A stretch of 64,000 nucleotides of DNA from Alkalibacillus aidingensis (GCF_014595945.1 NZ_JABXWU010000002.1:310001-374000); one strand, 5' to 3'. Counted from the first letter of the stretch, positions 42,955-50,950 are shown. Numbers and translations are program-made. Notes: generated by a model from the letters alone, not told the origin.

Positions 42955-44514
42955 TTGGGTAACTATCGGATCGGAATTGATGTTGGCGGTACACACACAG
43001 ATGCCGTCGTGTTAGATCAACACTTTAATGTCATCTCAGAAACAAAAGAACCAACCACTGAAGACGTTAGCTCTGGAATCTATAACGCGGTTAAGACAAT
43101 CATAGCTTCTTCAGATGTTCCAAAAGAAGATATTCGTTATGCCATGCTTGGTACGACTCACTGTACCAATGCCATCGTCGAACGTAAACGACTGAATAAC
43201 GTAGCGGTCATTCGAATTGGAGCACCGGCTACTTTAGGTATTAAACCGCTAGTCGGCGTCCCCGATGATTTAAGAGACATCTTAGGTCAGCATGTACATA
43301 TTGTTCATGGCGGCCACGAATTCGATGGACGGCAGATTGCGGATTTGGATACCGAAAAATTATATGAGATCGCTCATGAATTAAAAGGGAATGTTGATTC
43401 TGTAGCGATTACCTCTGTGTTTTCACCGGTTTCACCAGAACATGAACAAGTTGCTCAACGAATCCTACAGGAAGTTTTAGGAGATGAAGTCGCCCTTTCC
43501 TTATCAAGTGAAATCGGCAGTGTTGGACTACTTGAACGTGAAAATGCCACGATTTTAAATGCAGCTGTGGTCAATGTAGCACGCAGCACGGCTAACGGGT
43601 TTATTAACGCATTAAAAGAAGAAGGCGTCGATGCGAAAGTCTTCTTTGGACAGAATGATGGTACCTTAATGTCGGTTGAATACACGGTCAAATATCCGAT
43701 CTTAACCATCGCTTGTGGACCGACGAACAGTATTCGTGGTGCTTCTTATTTAACCAACCAGTCTGATGCGCTAGTGGTCGATGTAGGTGGTACGACTACG
43801 GATATTGGTGTGTTAGTTAGCTCATTCCCACGTCAGTCGTCATTAGCCGTTGAAATTGGCGGGGTTAGAACCAATTTTAGAATGCCTGATATTACATCCA
43901 TCGGTATTGGTGGTGGTACCATTGTACGCCAATCTGAAGATGGAACCGTCACTCTAGGACCAGACAGTGTGGGTTATCGTCTTCAAGAAGAAGCCTACGT
44001 CTTTGGTGGAAACACACTAACGACGACAGATGTTATCGTTGCTAAGGGGCTGGCTTCAGTCGGCGATCCTAATCTCGTTGCTGACTTAGACCCAGACTTA
44101 ATCAACCAAGCCTACCAAACGTTAGTACAGCAGGTCGAAGAAGCGATCGACCGAATGAAAACGAGTGCCGATCCGATACCTGTTATATTAGTTGGTGGAG
44201 GAAGCATTTTACTTCCAGATCAATTAGAAGGTGCCTCAGTTGTCCACCGTCCGAACCATTTTGGTGTAGCAAACGCCATCGGATCTGCCATTGCGCAGGT
44301 TAGTGGACAAATTGAACGCGTCTTTACATTAGATGAATTAGGAAGAGAAGAAACACTAGAACTTGCGAAGAAAATGGCCAAAGATGAAGCCATTCAAGCA
44401 GGCGCCTCACCAGAAGACCTTGAAATTGTGGACTTTGAAGACGTTCCACTCGCCTATTTACCCGGAAACGCGACAAAAATTCGAGCAAAAGCAGCTGGGA
44501 CGTTAGCGGAGTAA
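42955..44514 (+). CDS. hydantoinase/oxoprolinase-family protein (HyuA-like)
   Basis: A 519-residue ASKHA-fold enzyme. The phosphate-1 loop is GIDVGGTHTDAVVL (residues 6-19), TTHCTNAIVERK follows, and VVDVGGTTTDIGVL near residue 277 is the second nucleotide loop; GIGGGTIVR and VGGGSILLP complete the fold. It starts with TTG directly after the upstream stop codon, using an AGGAGGGG site inside the DUF917 gene. ATP-dependent ring opening of a hydantoin or 5-oxoproline-like ring is the family reaction. It is shorter than the fused HyuA-type proteins of about 690 residues. An intrinsic terminator follows. Confidence 0.9.
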   Translation: MGNYRIGIDVGGTHTDAVVLDQHFNVISETKEPTTEDVSSGIYNAVKTIIASSDVPKEDIRYAMLGTTHCTNAIVERKRLNNVAVIRIGAPATLGIKPLVGVPDDLRDILGQHVHIVHGGHEFDGRQIADLDTEKLYEIAHELKGNVDSVAITSVFSPVSPEHEQVAQRILQEVLGDEVALSLSSEIGSVGLLERENATILNAAVVNVARSTANGFINALKEEGVDAKVFFGQNDGTLMSVEYTVKYPILTIACGPTNSIRGASYLTNQSDALVVDVGGTTTDIGVLVSSFPRQSSLAVEIGGVRTNFRMPDITSIGIGGGTIVRQSEDGTVTLGPDSVGYRLQEEAYVFGGNTLTTTDVIVAKGLASVGDPNLVADLDPDLINQAYQTLVQQVEEAIDRMKTSADPIPVILVGGGSILLPDQLEGASVVHRPNHFGVANAIGSAIAQVSGQIERVFTLDELGREETLELAKKMAKDEAIQAGASPEDLEIVDFEDVPLAYLPGNATKIRAKAAGTLAE

Positions 44515-44529
44515 GTGAAAATATTTTAA

Positions 44530-44569
44530 GAGCCGTTCGGTTTTGTTAAACAAGGCTGAACGGCTTTTA
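44530..44569 (+). terminator. intrinsic terminator of the hydantoinase operon
   Basis: AGCCGTTC and GAACGGCT form the stem around a loop containing TTTTGTTAAACAAGG, followed by TTTAT. It is 15 bp after the stop codon. Confidence 0.8.
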
Positions 44570-44637
44570 TAAGAGGATAGGTAATAAGGTGAAAACCTTG
44601 AACACACTGTTAGGTGGGGTTGGCAAGGTGAGTTTTA

Positions 44638-44806
44638 TTATTTGTGTGACTTTTTCACTAACCTCCATAAATTAAGTGAGAAATCTACATTTTTAATTTG
44701 ACTCATACACCAATCACATACGTATTCGGTAGGACCACCCCTGCTGTTCACCTTCATCTACTGTATCGTAGAGCTGTATATCTCTGTTGCGAACGCTTTT
44801 ATTTGA
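44638..44806 (-). pseudogene. possible decayed gene fragment
   Basis: On the minus strand a frame without a start codon encodes RDIQLYDTVDEGEQQGWSYR and stops at 44714. A one-base shift there continues into CDWCMSQIKNVDFSLNLW to 44638. The Cys-x-x-Cys and Trp-rich composition looks protein-like, but I cannot name a parent. This may be coincidence. Confidence 0.25.
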
Positions 44807-44890
44807 TTAAAACGCCGTGACTACGAATGGATAAAGAGTTTTATTTTGATGTTTTTTCAGCTTTTTGGTTAATCAGCATTTATAACTTTT

Positions 44891-44928
44891 GGGCAAACAT
44901 GCCCCCACCACAACTTTAAATTGGTGGG
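44891..44928. other. double hairpin, possible IS200/IS605-type end or terminator
   Basis: GGGCAAACATGCCC (44891-44904) is immediately followed by CCCACCA and TGGTGGG (44904-44928), then CTTCAGC. Adjacent subterminal hairpins followed by TTCA-like sequence are typical of IS200/IS605 ends. No transposase is present. A bidirectional terminator for the gene ending at 44972 is the alternative. Confidence 0.35.
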
Positions 44929-44971
44929 CTTCAGCTTTACAGTTAGTTCCTATTCCTTAACTCCTACTACA

Positions 44972-45898
44972 TTAATTCTCTTCAACTCGCGCTTCAATCT
45001 CATCACTAGCATACAAAGATATTTCTAAAGTTCCTAGCTTCTTGTCATAGTAATCTATCTCTGTTCGTTTAATAAAATCCAATTCATTAAAACCATCTAT
45101 CACAAGCTCAATGGAAGTGGTATCGTACAAGTTAGTAATAATACTTTTTATTGCATTGGTGAATCTCATTCTTAGTGGGTGCTCTTCCTCTAGTTTCATT
45201 ACATTTAAGGGTATATTTACATTTAGTTCTTTAACTGGATATGAATTTAGTAAAGTACTGAAGATTTCATTCATCTCTGTTTCTGTAGCTTGAAGTATAT
45301 TGCATGGGATGACCCTTATTTTGTATTTATTAATAAGATCAGTTACTATCTCTTTTACATGGTCTGCGTCTGGATCAAGAGTGTTAAGCAACACTACAAA
45401 TGGCTTTTCTGACTTTTTCATGATACTAATGGTTTCATGCTCTGCATCAATGAATGCAAATCTCGGAAGGGTATCGATAGAACCATCTGTTGTTACTACA
45501 AAACCATACTCAGATTTCTCAGTTATCGCTCTCTCTACTTGCATCGGTATCAGTTGTTCTTTGGGAACAGGGGCTCTATTATCATACAGTTTAATCTTTT
45601 CTCCCCGAAGTCCAGATGTCCCATGAACCTTACTACCGACACATTGTAATATTTTTGGATTTAATATTAAGTCTTCACTAACTCTAATAGTATCCAGACT
45701 ACTCATGAGAATTTCTTTCGTGCATACCTCCCTCCCGGATTTACTTTCCGCTAGTACATCATTTTCTTCCATACTGGACAAGTAATATTCCCACTTTTTA
45801 GTAAACAACGATTTTCCTGTCCTCACGGGTCCTACCACACAAAAAGTAACTTCACCGTCATTTAGGGCTGCACATTCTAATAATAATTCGTTTTTCAA
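44972..45898 (-). CDS. truncated SpoIVA-like NTPase paralogue
   Basis: A 308-residue protein. Compared from memory with SpoIVA, the coat-basement ATPase of about 492 residues, it shares VVGPVRTGKSLF (Walker A, residues 21-32), YGFVVTTDGSID, KPFVVLLNTLDP, LNVNIPLNVMKLEEEHPLR and LGTLEISLYASDEI. It stops where SpoIVA would continue into its C-terminal half, which anchors and polymerises the protein. The segment corresponding to SpoIVA VDCVGY reads LQCVGS, so the Walker-B-type Asp is replaced by Gln. Start TTG with GGAGGAGG. It is not next to other sporulation genes. The homology is clear to me; the function is open. Confidence 0.75.
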   Translation of the reverse strand: MKNELLLECAALNDGEVTFCVVGPVRTGKSLFTKKWEYYLSSMEENDVLAESKSGREVCTKEILMSSLDTIRVSEDLILNPKILQCVGSKVHGTSGLRGEKIKLYDNRAPVPKEQLIPMQVERAITEKSEYGFVVTTDGSIDTLPRFAFIDAEHETISIMKKSEKPFVVLLNTLDPDADHVKEIVTDLINKYKIRVIPCNILQATETEMNEIFSTLLNSYPVKELNVNIPLNVMKLEEEHPLRMRFTNAIKSIITNLYDTTSIELVIDGFNELDFIKRTEIDYYDKKLGTLEISLYASDEIEARVEEN

Positions 45899-46076
45899 CT
45901 TTCTTCCTCCTCCGAATAAATCATCACTACTTTAGACCTAACTATTAACATTACTAATATACATATTTATGGAATTAGTTGTATTTTATAACTGAGATTC
46001 AAACTTCACCTATACCTTTGTCCTATTTTATTCTCATATTGCATATATTGATTTTGTATAAAAAAGGAGGCCTTAC

Positions 46077-46541
46077 ATGTTAGATGTGGGACAAAAAATA
46101 TTTAGTAATCATGTCGTTCAGTTAATAGTTATTTTTGCTTGTTTCATTTTGGCTTTTATTGCACAGAATCTTTCAATTAATTTATCTCATATTCCATTAA
46201 CTCAATTTATCTCATTAAGTATTGATAACATATTTGCTGAAGAAGAATCATTTAATATTTGGTTAAATGTTATATTACCAGCAATAATGTATTTTGGAGC
46301 TTGTTTATTATTTATGTGGATGGGGATTAGCAATTTTTTATCTTTCAAACAAGAAGATACTACTCCAAGTAAAGTACTTCGCTTTTTGTTAGCAGTTTCT
46401 CAAGTTTTATTATTCGGATGGTTTTTATTTGTTGGAGGTAAATTATTGATCTATTATGCGGCTCTTTCTCTTGTGTTTTTATTTTTAGTTGCATTCTTTA
46501 TCTGGGTGTTTTCATCGGATAGTAGGAGTCAGAGCTATTAA
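46077..46541 (+). CDS. hypothetical four-TM membrane protein
   Basis: A 154-residue protein with hydrophobic segments at about 13-32 (VVQLIVIFACFILAFIAQNL), 62-84, 102-122 and 125-146. A short acidic loop (DNIFAEEESF) precedes TM2, and a Ser-rich tail closes it. Ribosome binding site AAGGAGG, 6 nt before ATG. It is divergent from the SpoIVA-like gene. No family recognised. Confidence 0.65.
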   Translation: MLDVGQKIFSNHVVQLIVIFACFILAFIAQNLSINLSHIPLTQFISLSIDNIFAEEESFNIWLNVILPAIMYFGACLLFMWMGISNFLSFKQEDTTPSKVLRFLLAVSQVLLFGWFLFVGGKLLIYYAALSLVFLFLVAFFIWVFSSDSRSQSY

Positions 46542-46617
46542 AGTTATAGAAAGTTGCGCGCTGTGAGTGAACCTCATCCGACGTTTGCACTCTATTAATA
46601 GGATTATAGATTTAGAG

Positions 46618-46645
46618 GTCTCATCGTTTTCGCAAACGATGAGAC
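46618..46645. promoter_or_regulatory. perfect 12-bp hairpin upstream of the phosphatase fragment
   Basis: GTCTCATCGTTT, loop TCGC, then AAACGATGAGAC. There is no T-tract on either side, so it is not a classical terminator. It ends 11 bp before the AGGAGG site of the 46668 reading frame. Confidence 0.6.
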
Positions 46646-46667
46646 TTACATTACATAGGAGGATTTG

Positions 46668-46803
46668 ATGATAGATTTACATAGTCATATTTCACCTGGG
46701 GCTGATGATGGAGCGAATACGCTTGATGACAGTCTAGAGATGGCTCTGGTTGCGGTTGCCGATGGAAGTGCAACGAAAGAAGAAGCTATTAGGAATTTTT
46801 TAG
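46668..46803 (+). pseudogene. N-terminal fragment of a PHP-type tyrosine-protein phosphatase (YwqE/CpsB-like)
   Basis: With a good AGGAGG site, the frame starts MIDLHSHISPGADDGANTL followed by DDSLEMALVAVADG, the beginning of YwqE/CpsB-type manganese phosphatases, including the H-x-H metal motif. After about 33 residues the match ends (a T-I-V-A-T-P-H-H-like continuation is expected) and the frame runs into a terminator at 46808-46840. A full enzyme is about 250 residues, so this is a truncated remnant of an exopolysaccharide regulatory gene. Confidence 0.7.
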
Positions 46804-46807
46804 GTAG

Positions 46808-46840
46808 AACACGTCGGAAAGTGGTCCGACGTGTTTTTTT
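46808..46840. terminator. bidirectional terminator
   Basis: AACACGTCGGA and TCCGACGTGTT form an 11-bp perfect stem around a 6-nt loop, followed by TTTTT on the plus strand. The minus-strand lipoprotein gene ends at its edge. Confidence 0.85.
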
Positions 46841-47348
46841 AATCATACCCACCTGTTGGCTCTGGCAGTTCTTGATAGGCTTGTTTATTTTTGACGAGGT
46901 GGAAGATGTCGTCGCGTAGTTCTTTTAATTGTTGGGCGTCTTTAGTGGGATCGCAGTATTCTCCTGACCAGGCGTGTGTTTGGATTTCACCGTCCATTTC
47001 GATTTTCCATTCGTCTTCGGTGTGTGGTGTTTGCATGCAGTCGGGATTTTTCGGTTCGAGTTGTTTATTTTCCATGATGTTAATGTCTTTCATTTTTTCG
47101 TAGATGTCGGTGATTTCTTCGTCGGTGAAGGTGATGTCGGTTGTTTCGGTGCCGTCTTCGATTAGGTCCTTGGTGACGGTATTTTCGAATGTGTTGATTT
47201 CGTTTTTACTTTGGATGCCGAATTTGACGTGGAAGTTGAAGTCATCAGGTACATCTTCAGGCATGTCTGGGCCTGCTCCTGTGGTTCCCTCCCCTATTCC
47301 ACAACCGAATAAGAGTAGTAGTGTGAGTAATGCGGTTAGCTTTTTGAT
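46839..47348 (-). CDS. putative lipoprotein with a non-AUG (ATC) start
   Basis: The frame from ATG 47264 gives 141 residues and no signal peptide. Extended upstream in frame, it encodes KKLTALLTLLLLFGCG, a complete lipoprotein signal with lipobox LFGC. The only codon at the right distance from a perfect AGGAGG site (7-nt spacing) is ATC at 47348-47346. Either AUC is used as a rare start or an ATG was mutated and the gene is silenced. The mature part is acidic, with two Cys (NPDCMQTP and GEYCDPTK) that could form a disulfide. The function is unknown. Confidence 0.6.
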   Translation of the reverse strand: MKKLTALLTLLLLFGCGIGEGTTGAGPDMPEDVPDDFNFHVKFGIQSKNEINTFENTVTKDLIEDGTETTDITFTDEEITDIYEKMKDINIMENKQLEPKNPDCMQTPHTEDEWKIEMDGEIQTHAWSGEYCDPTKDAQQLKELRDDIFHLVKNKQAYQELPEPTGGYD

Positions 47349-47466
47349 AAGATCACCTCCTAGTATATTGACGTTTTATGAGGGAATTTGTTTCACCTAT
47401 AGTTTTTAGAAATATGTTAAAATTTAAATAACTTATTTCGCAATCGATTTGACTAGGAGGATATGG

Positions 47467-48165
47467 ATGAGAGATTTTGTCATTGTGCATGGTGCTTGGG
47501 ATGGTGGTTGGTATTGGAAGGATACAGCAGCTGGTTTGCGGAAGCTAGGGCATGATGTTTATACGCCGTCTTTAACGGGGCTGGGTGACCGGACGCATTT
47601 GGCGACGCGAGAGACGGATTTGGATACGCATGTTGAGGATATTGTGAATGTGATTTTGTATGAGGATTTACAGGATGTGTTGCTAGTCGGTCATAGTTAT
47701 GGTGGCTGGGTGGCGACGGGGGTGGCCGAGTGGATTCCTGAGCGAATTGGGCGTTTGATTTATGTGGATGCGCTTGTGCCATTCGAAGACGGCCAGGCGG
47801 TGACGGATGTATATGATGAGGCATTGATCGAGCAGATTGAGGAGTTGGCCGACGCTTACGGTGATGGTTGGAAGGTTCCTTACCCTGTCTCGCCTGCTTC
47901 TGATTCTAGGTTTTCGGCGCATCCTCTGAAGACGTTCACGCAGCCTTTGAAATTGGGGAATCCTGATGCTGAGAAGTTGAAACGGTGTTATGTGGCGTGT
48001 ACGGGACGAGAGGATTTGCCGCTTTACCAGGTGGTTGAGCAGATGGCGAGTCGCGCGAAGGAGCTTGGTTGGGGGTATTTTGAGCTGCCGACTGGGCATA
48101 ATCCGAATGAGTCGATGCCTGGGGAGACGGCGTTGTTGTTGGACCGGGTTGCTAAGGATTGTTAG
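47467..48165 (+). CDS. alpha/beta-fold hydrolase (esterase, salicylate-esterase-like)
   Basis: A 232-residue hydrolase from ATG 47467 (AGGAGG 6 nt upstream). FVIVHGAWDGGWYWK is the oxyanion-hole region, VGHSYGGWVATGVAE is the nucleophile elbow (Ser), and LPTGHNPNESMPG near the end supplies the catalytic His. The acid is probably the Asp in VACTGREDLPL. This pattern matches plant methyl-salicylate-esterase-like and related bacterial esterases. Base composition is clearly more G-rich on the plus strand than in the left half of the window, as in several neighbours. The substrate is unknown. Confidence 0.87.
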   Translation: MRDFVIVHGAWDGGWYWKDTAAGLRKLGHDVYTPSLTGLGDRTHLATRETDLDTHVEDIVNVILYEDLQDVLLVGHSYGGWVATGVAEWIPERIGRLIYVDALVPFEDGQAVTDVYDEALIEQIEELADAYGDGWKVPYPVSPASDSRFSAHPLKTFTQPLKLGNPDAEKLKRCYVACTGREDLPLYQVVEQMASRAKELGWGYFELPTGHNPNESMPGETALLLDRVAKDC

Positions 48166-48509
48166 GTTTTTTGGGGATTACAGGGTGTTTGGAGTTGTCG
48201 GTGGGTGTTGCGGGTTCGGGGGATTTTCGAGGATGGAAGTCGTTTGTGGTAGGTTAAGTTGGTGTTTTACATAGGAGAGTGCGCTTGGGGGTTGTTGGCT
48301 TCTGGGCGTTCTTTTTTTGTGCGTGAGTGGGTGTGGTGACTGTTGATTGGCGAGCGATGTGCGAGTTTAAAGTGTCGCTGGATGGTCGCGCGAGGTGGAA
48401 TTGAGATCGATCCCCCACTTGTTTGGGCAAGTCTTTTCGGTGAAATTATGGCATAATGAATGAGATAGATTTGGACGGGAATTTTTTAAAGTAAGTGAGG
48501 TTGATGGTC
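48166..48509. other. G-rich intergenic region
   Basis: No gene is seen. The plus strand is strongly G/T-rich. At 48199-48222 four short G-tracts (GG, GGG, GGG, GGGGG) are close enough to allow a weak quadruplex. A CATAAT hexamer at 48452 might be the -10 of the LysR gene; I find no good -35. Confidence 0.4.
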
Positions 48510-49412
48510 ATGAATTATAATCAGCTGAAGTCGTTTATTTATGTTGTGGAGTTGGAGAGTTTTTCTAAGGCGAGTGAGGCGTTGTATTTGACGCAGCCGA
48601 CTGTGACGACTCATGTAAAAAGTTTGGAGAAGCATTTGAACACGTTATTATTTGATCGCCATCATAAGGGAATCGCACTCACCCAGTCGGGGCAGATACT
48701 TTATCAGCACGCGCTTGAGATTGTGCGATTAAATGATCAAGCGCAGAGTGATATTGAAAAACTTGGCAACCAAGTTTACGGCGATTTGAAAATGGCTTGT
48801 AGTTTAACGATCGGTGAGTTTATTTTGCCGAATATTTTAAAGGAAGTTAATGAGCATTATCCGTTGATCCATGTTAGTGCTGAGATTTTGAACACGAATA
48901 CAATTATTGATCGGATTGCGAATCATCAAATTGATATCGGCTTAATCGAGACGCATGTTGAGCATGATTTTTTACAGATTGAGCCGTTTACTGATGATGA
49001 GTTGGTGTTGATTTCGAGTCAGGGTTATTTTGATAATGCTGGTGCGATTTCGTTGGAGGATCTTAAGAATGTTCCTTTAATTCTCCGAGAGCCAGGGTCG
49101 GGCACACGGGCCGAGGTGGAATCATTGTTTAAGCGGTTTGGATTGGGTGTTGGCCAGTTTGATGTGACGCTAGAGCTTGGCAGCACCGAAGCGATTAAGA
49201 ACGCGGTGATTAACGAGTTGGGTGTGTCGATTATTTCCAAGCGTTGTGTGAAAAAGGAGCTCGAGCTTGGTCTGTTGGATGTTCACCCTTTTGCGGAGGG
49301 CGAGTTGAAGCGTCAGTTTTATATTGCCTCGCACCGGACGAAGGTGATGCGTCCGATTGAAGAGCTGTTTTGTCATATGGTGAAGCAGCATGATTATGAT
49401 CGGTTGGTTTGA
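48510..49412 (+). CDS. LysR-family transcriptional regulator (YeiE/CysL-like)
   Basis: A 300-residue regulator from ATG 48510 (GTGAGG 9 nt upstream). The N-terminal winged HTH is MNYNQLKSFIYVVELESFSK followed by ASEALYLTQPTVTTHVKSLE. The effector domain follows, with IGLIETHVEHDFLQIEPF and ILREPGSGTRAEVESLF, a stretch typical of the CysL/YeiE group. It is convergent with a YeiH-type exporter gene, and LysR proteins of this type are often paired with that exporter. I infer a sulfite/sulfur-related signal; this remains an inference. Confidence 0.88.
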   Translation: MNYNQLKSFIYVVELESFSKASEALYLTQPTVTTHVKSLEKHLNTLLFDRHHKGIALTQSGQILYQHALEIVRLNDQAQSDIEKLGNQVYGDLKMACSLTIGEFILPNILKEVNEHYPLIHVSAEILNTNTIIDRIANHQIDIGLIETHVEHDFLQIEPFTDDELVLISSQGYFDNAGAISLEDLKNVPLILREPGSGTRAEVESLFKRFGLGVGQFDVTLELGSTEAIKNAVINELGVSIISKRCVKKELELGLLDVHPFAEGELKRQFYIASHRTKVMRPIEELFCHMVKQHDYDRLV

Positions 49413-49422
49413 AGGGTGTTTT

Positions 49423-49585
49423 TACGGATTGGAGGGCCTTTCTCACGGATTGAGCACCCCTTTTCACGGATTAGAGGGCCTTTCTCACGGATTGAGCACC
49501 CCCTTTCACGGATTGGAGGGCTATTCTCACGGATTGAGCACCCCCTTTCACGGATTGAGCATCTGATTTCACGGATTGAGCGTAC
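49423..49585 (+). repeat. 21-bp tandem repeat array, family E (8 units)
   Basis: CACGGATTGAGCACC or CACGGATTGGAGGGC units start at 49423, 49444, 49465, 49486, 49507, 49528, 49549 and 49570, always 21 bp apart. Two variants alternate. The array fills the gap between the convergent LysR and exporter genes. Confidence 0.92.
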
Positions 49586-49625
49586 TGATTAATGCGAAGT
49601 GGCTTCTTAATTCGGCGAGAATGAA

Positions 49626-49658
49626 ATAATCCGGCGTTCGCCGGATTATCTTTTTTTT
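49626..49658. terminator. bidirectional terminator
   Basis: ATAATCCGGCG and CGCCGGATTAT pair almost back to back, followed by eight T residues on the plus strand. It separates the convergent LysR and YeiH-type genes. Confidence 0.85.
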
Positions 49659-50802
49659 ATAGTTGAATGAGTCCGCCTAGTAGGGTGACCATGGTTAGGG
49701 CGACGAGGGTGACTGTGATCGAAGCGACTAGGCCGATGATGAATGGTTTGTAGCCGAGTCCTTTGAAGACGGCTAGGTTGGTGGATAGTCCGACTCCGGC
49801 CATGGCGATTCCTAGTAAGTAGGTTGAGCTAAAGGTACTGATGCTGGATGTTAGGTTTTTCCATGTGTCTTCTTGTAGGGTACCGAATGCTAAGCCTTGG
49901 TAGTCTACTCCAGCGTCGCCGATTGAACGGATGACGGCGACGATTAGGAATCCGATGACGAATAGTGGGATGAGCTGGTACCATTTTTTTGCGTCGGCTT
50001 TTGACGTGCTTGAGTTTCGATTGCGATTTTTTAAATAATAGTACGACAATAGCGGGACGACGGCGATGATTAGGACGTTTCGTGTTAGTTTGGTAATCGT
50101 CGCGGTTTCAATGACTTGATCGATGCCAAATGCCTGAAAGTAGATTAGTGATGCGCCGGCTACTTGGGCGGTTTCGTGAATCGATGTTCCTAAGAATAGC
50201 CCTGCGCGAATCGGATCGTCTGAGAACAGGTAGAATGCTAGATAGGGATAGGCGAACATCGCGATGATTCCGAACAGGGTGATGTTGGCAATTGCATAGG
50301 CGACCTCTTCGTCGTTGGCCTTGATGCCGGGTGTAATGGCGACTATGGCAGTGACGCCGCAGATGCCGGTTCCAGCGGCAATTAATGAGCCGAGTCTGTG
50401 CGATTGATTGAGCCGGTTGGTGAACCATAATGTCACGATCAGTCCGGTCATGACGCAGATGAGGATAATCGGTATGCCCCATGCGCCAAGCTTGATGACG
50501 TCGATGAAGCTTAGGCGAATGCCTAATAAAATGATTCCGAATTTTAGAATGAATTTGATTGAAAAGGTGACGCCTGCTTGGAATGTTTCGTGTAATCCGA
50601 TGAGGTTACGAATGAGTAGGCCGATCACGATGGCGACGAAAATAGATGAGATTGGACTTTTACTGGCTTCTGGTAGGCCTTGTAGTTGGTTGATCCATCC
50701 GCCTAATAGGTCTGAGATTAAAATGCCGATAAGGACGATGGCGATACATAAGATGATTCCGGGTGTGATTTTTTTAGCGTTAGCTGTGAATGTTTGCATC
50801 AT
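49657..50802 (-). CDS. YeiH-type putative sulfate exporter family protein (UPF0324)
   Basis: A 381-residue membrane protein with about ten TM helices. Typical elements are FVAIVIGLLIRNL near residue 60, FGIILLGIRLSF, IAAGTGICGVTAI near 140, GIKANDEEVAYAIANITLFG and IHETAQVAGASLI near 208. These are hallmarks of the YeiH/UPF0324 family, annotated as sulfate or sulfonate-related exporters on limited evidence. Start ATGATG after AGGAGGG. It faces the LysR gene. The plus strand here is unusually G-rich (C-rich coding strand). Confidence 0.88.
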   Translation of the reverse strand: MMQTFTANAKKITPGIILCIAIVLIGILISDLLGGWINQLQGLPEASKSPISSIFVAIVIGLLIRNLIGLHETFQAGVTFSIKFILKFGIILLGIRLSFIDVIKLGAWGIPIILICVMTGLIVTLWFTNRLNQSHRLGSLIAAGTGICGVTAIVAITPGIKANDEEVAYAIANITLFGIIAMFAYPYLAFYLFSDDPIRAGLFLGTSIHETAQVAGASLIYFQAFGIDQVIETATITKLTRNVLIIAVVPLLSYYYLKNRNRNSSTSKADAKKWYQLIPLFVIGFLIVAVIRSIGDAGVDYQGLAFGTLQEDTWKNLTSSISTFSSTYLLGIAMAGVGLSTNLAVFKGLGYKPFIIGLVASITVTLVALTMVTLLGGLIQL

Positions 50803-50906
50803 GATGACCCTCCTACGATCTTCTCTATCAAACTTACCATAGGATGGCTGGCAATCGTCATTGTGATTTTTTATAGGGGGAATAGATAAAATTTATACGG
50901 TAGCAA

Positions 50907-50950
50907 AAAGCACGTCTGGAGGTTTTAGTGGATTCCAGGCGTGCTTTTTT
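50907..50950. terminator. bidirectional terminator
   Basis: AAAGCACGTCTGGA and TCCAGGCGTGCTTT form a stem with one mismatch, with T-tracts on both strands. It serves the minus-strand gene ending at 51080. A weak repeat of TTGGAGAG at 29-30-bp spacing follows (50969-51060). Confidence 0.8.

Noticed and set aside
47480-48274. Several long frames in all phases around the alpha/beta hydrolase
   Set aside because: Caused by the G-rich composition of the region; only the plus-strand hydrolase has catalytic motifs and a ribosome binding site.
49423-49585. CRISPR-like or iteron origin
   Set aside because: 21-bp direct repeats resemble iterons, but no replication initiator, DnaA boxes or AT-rich unwinding element is adjacent, and the same family occurs at several chromosomal gaps.
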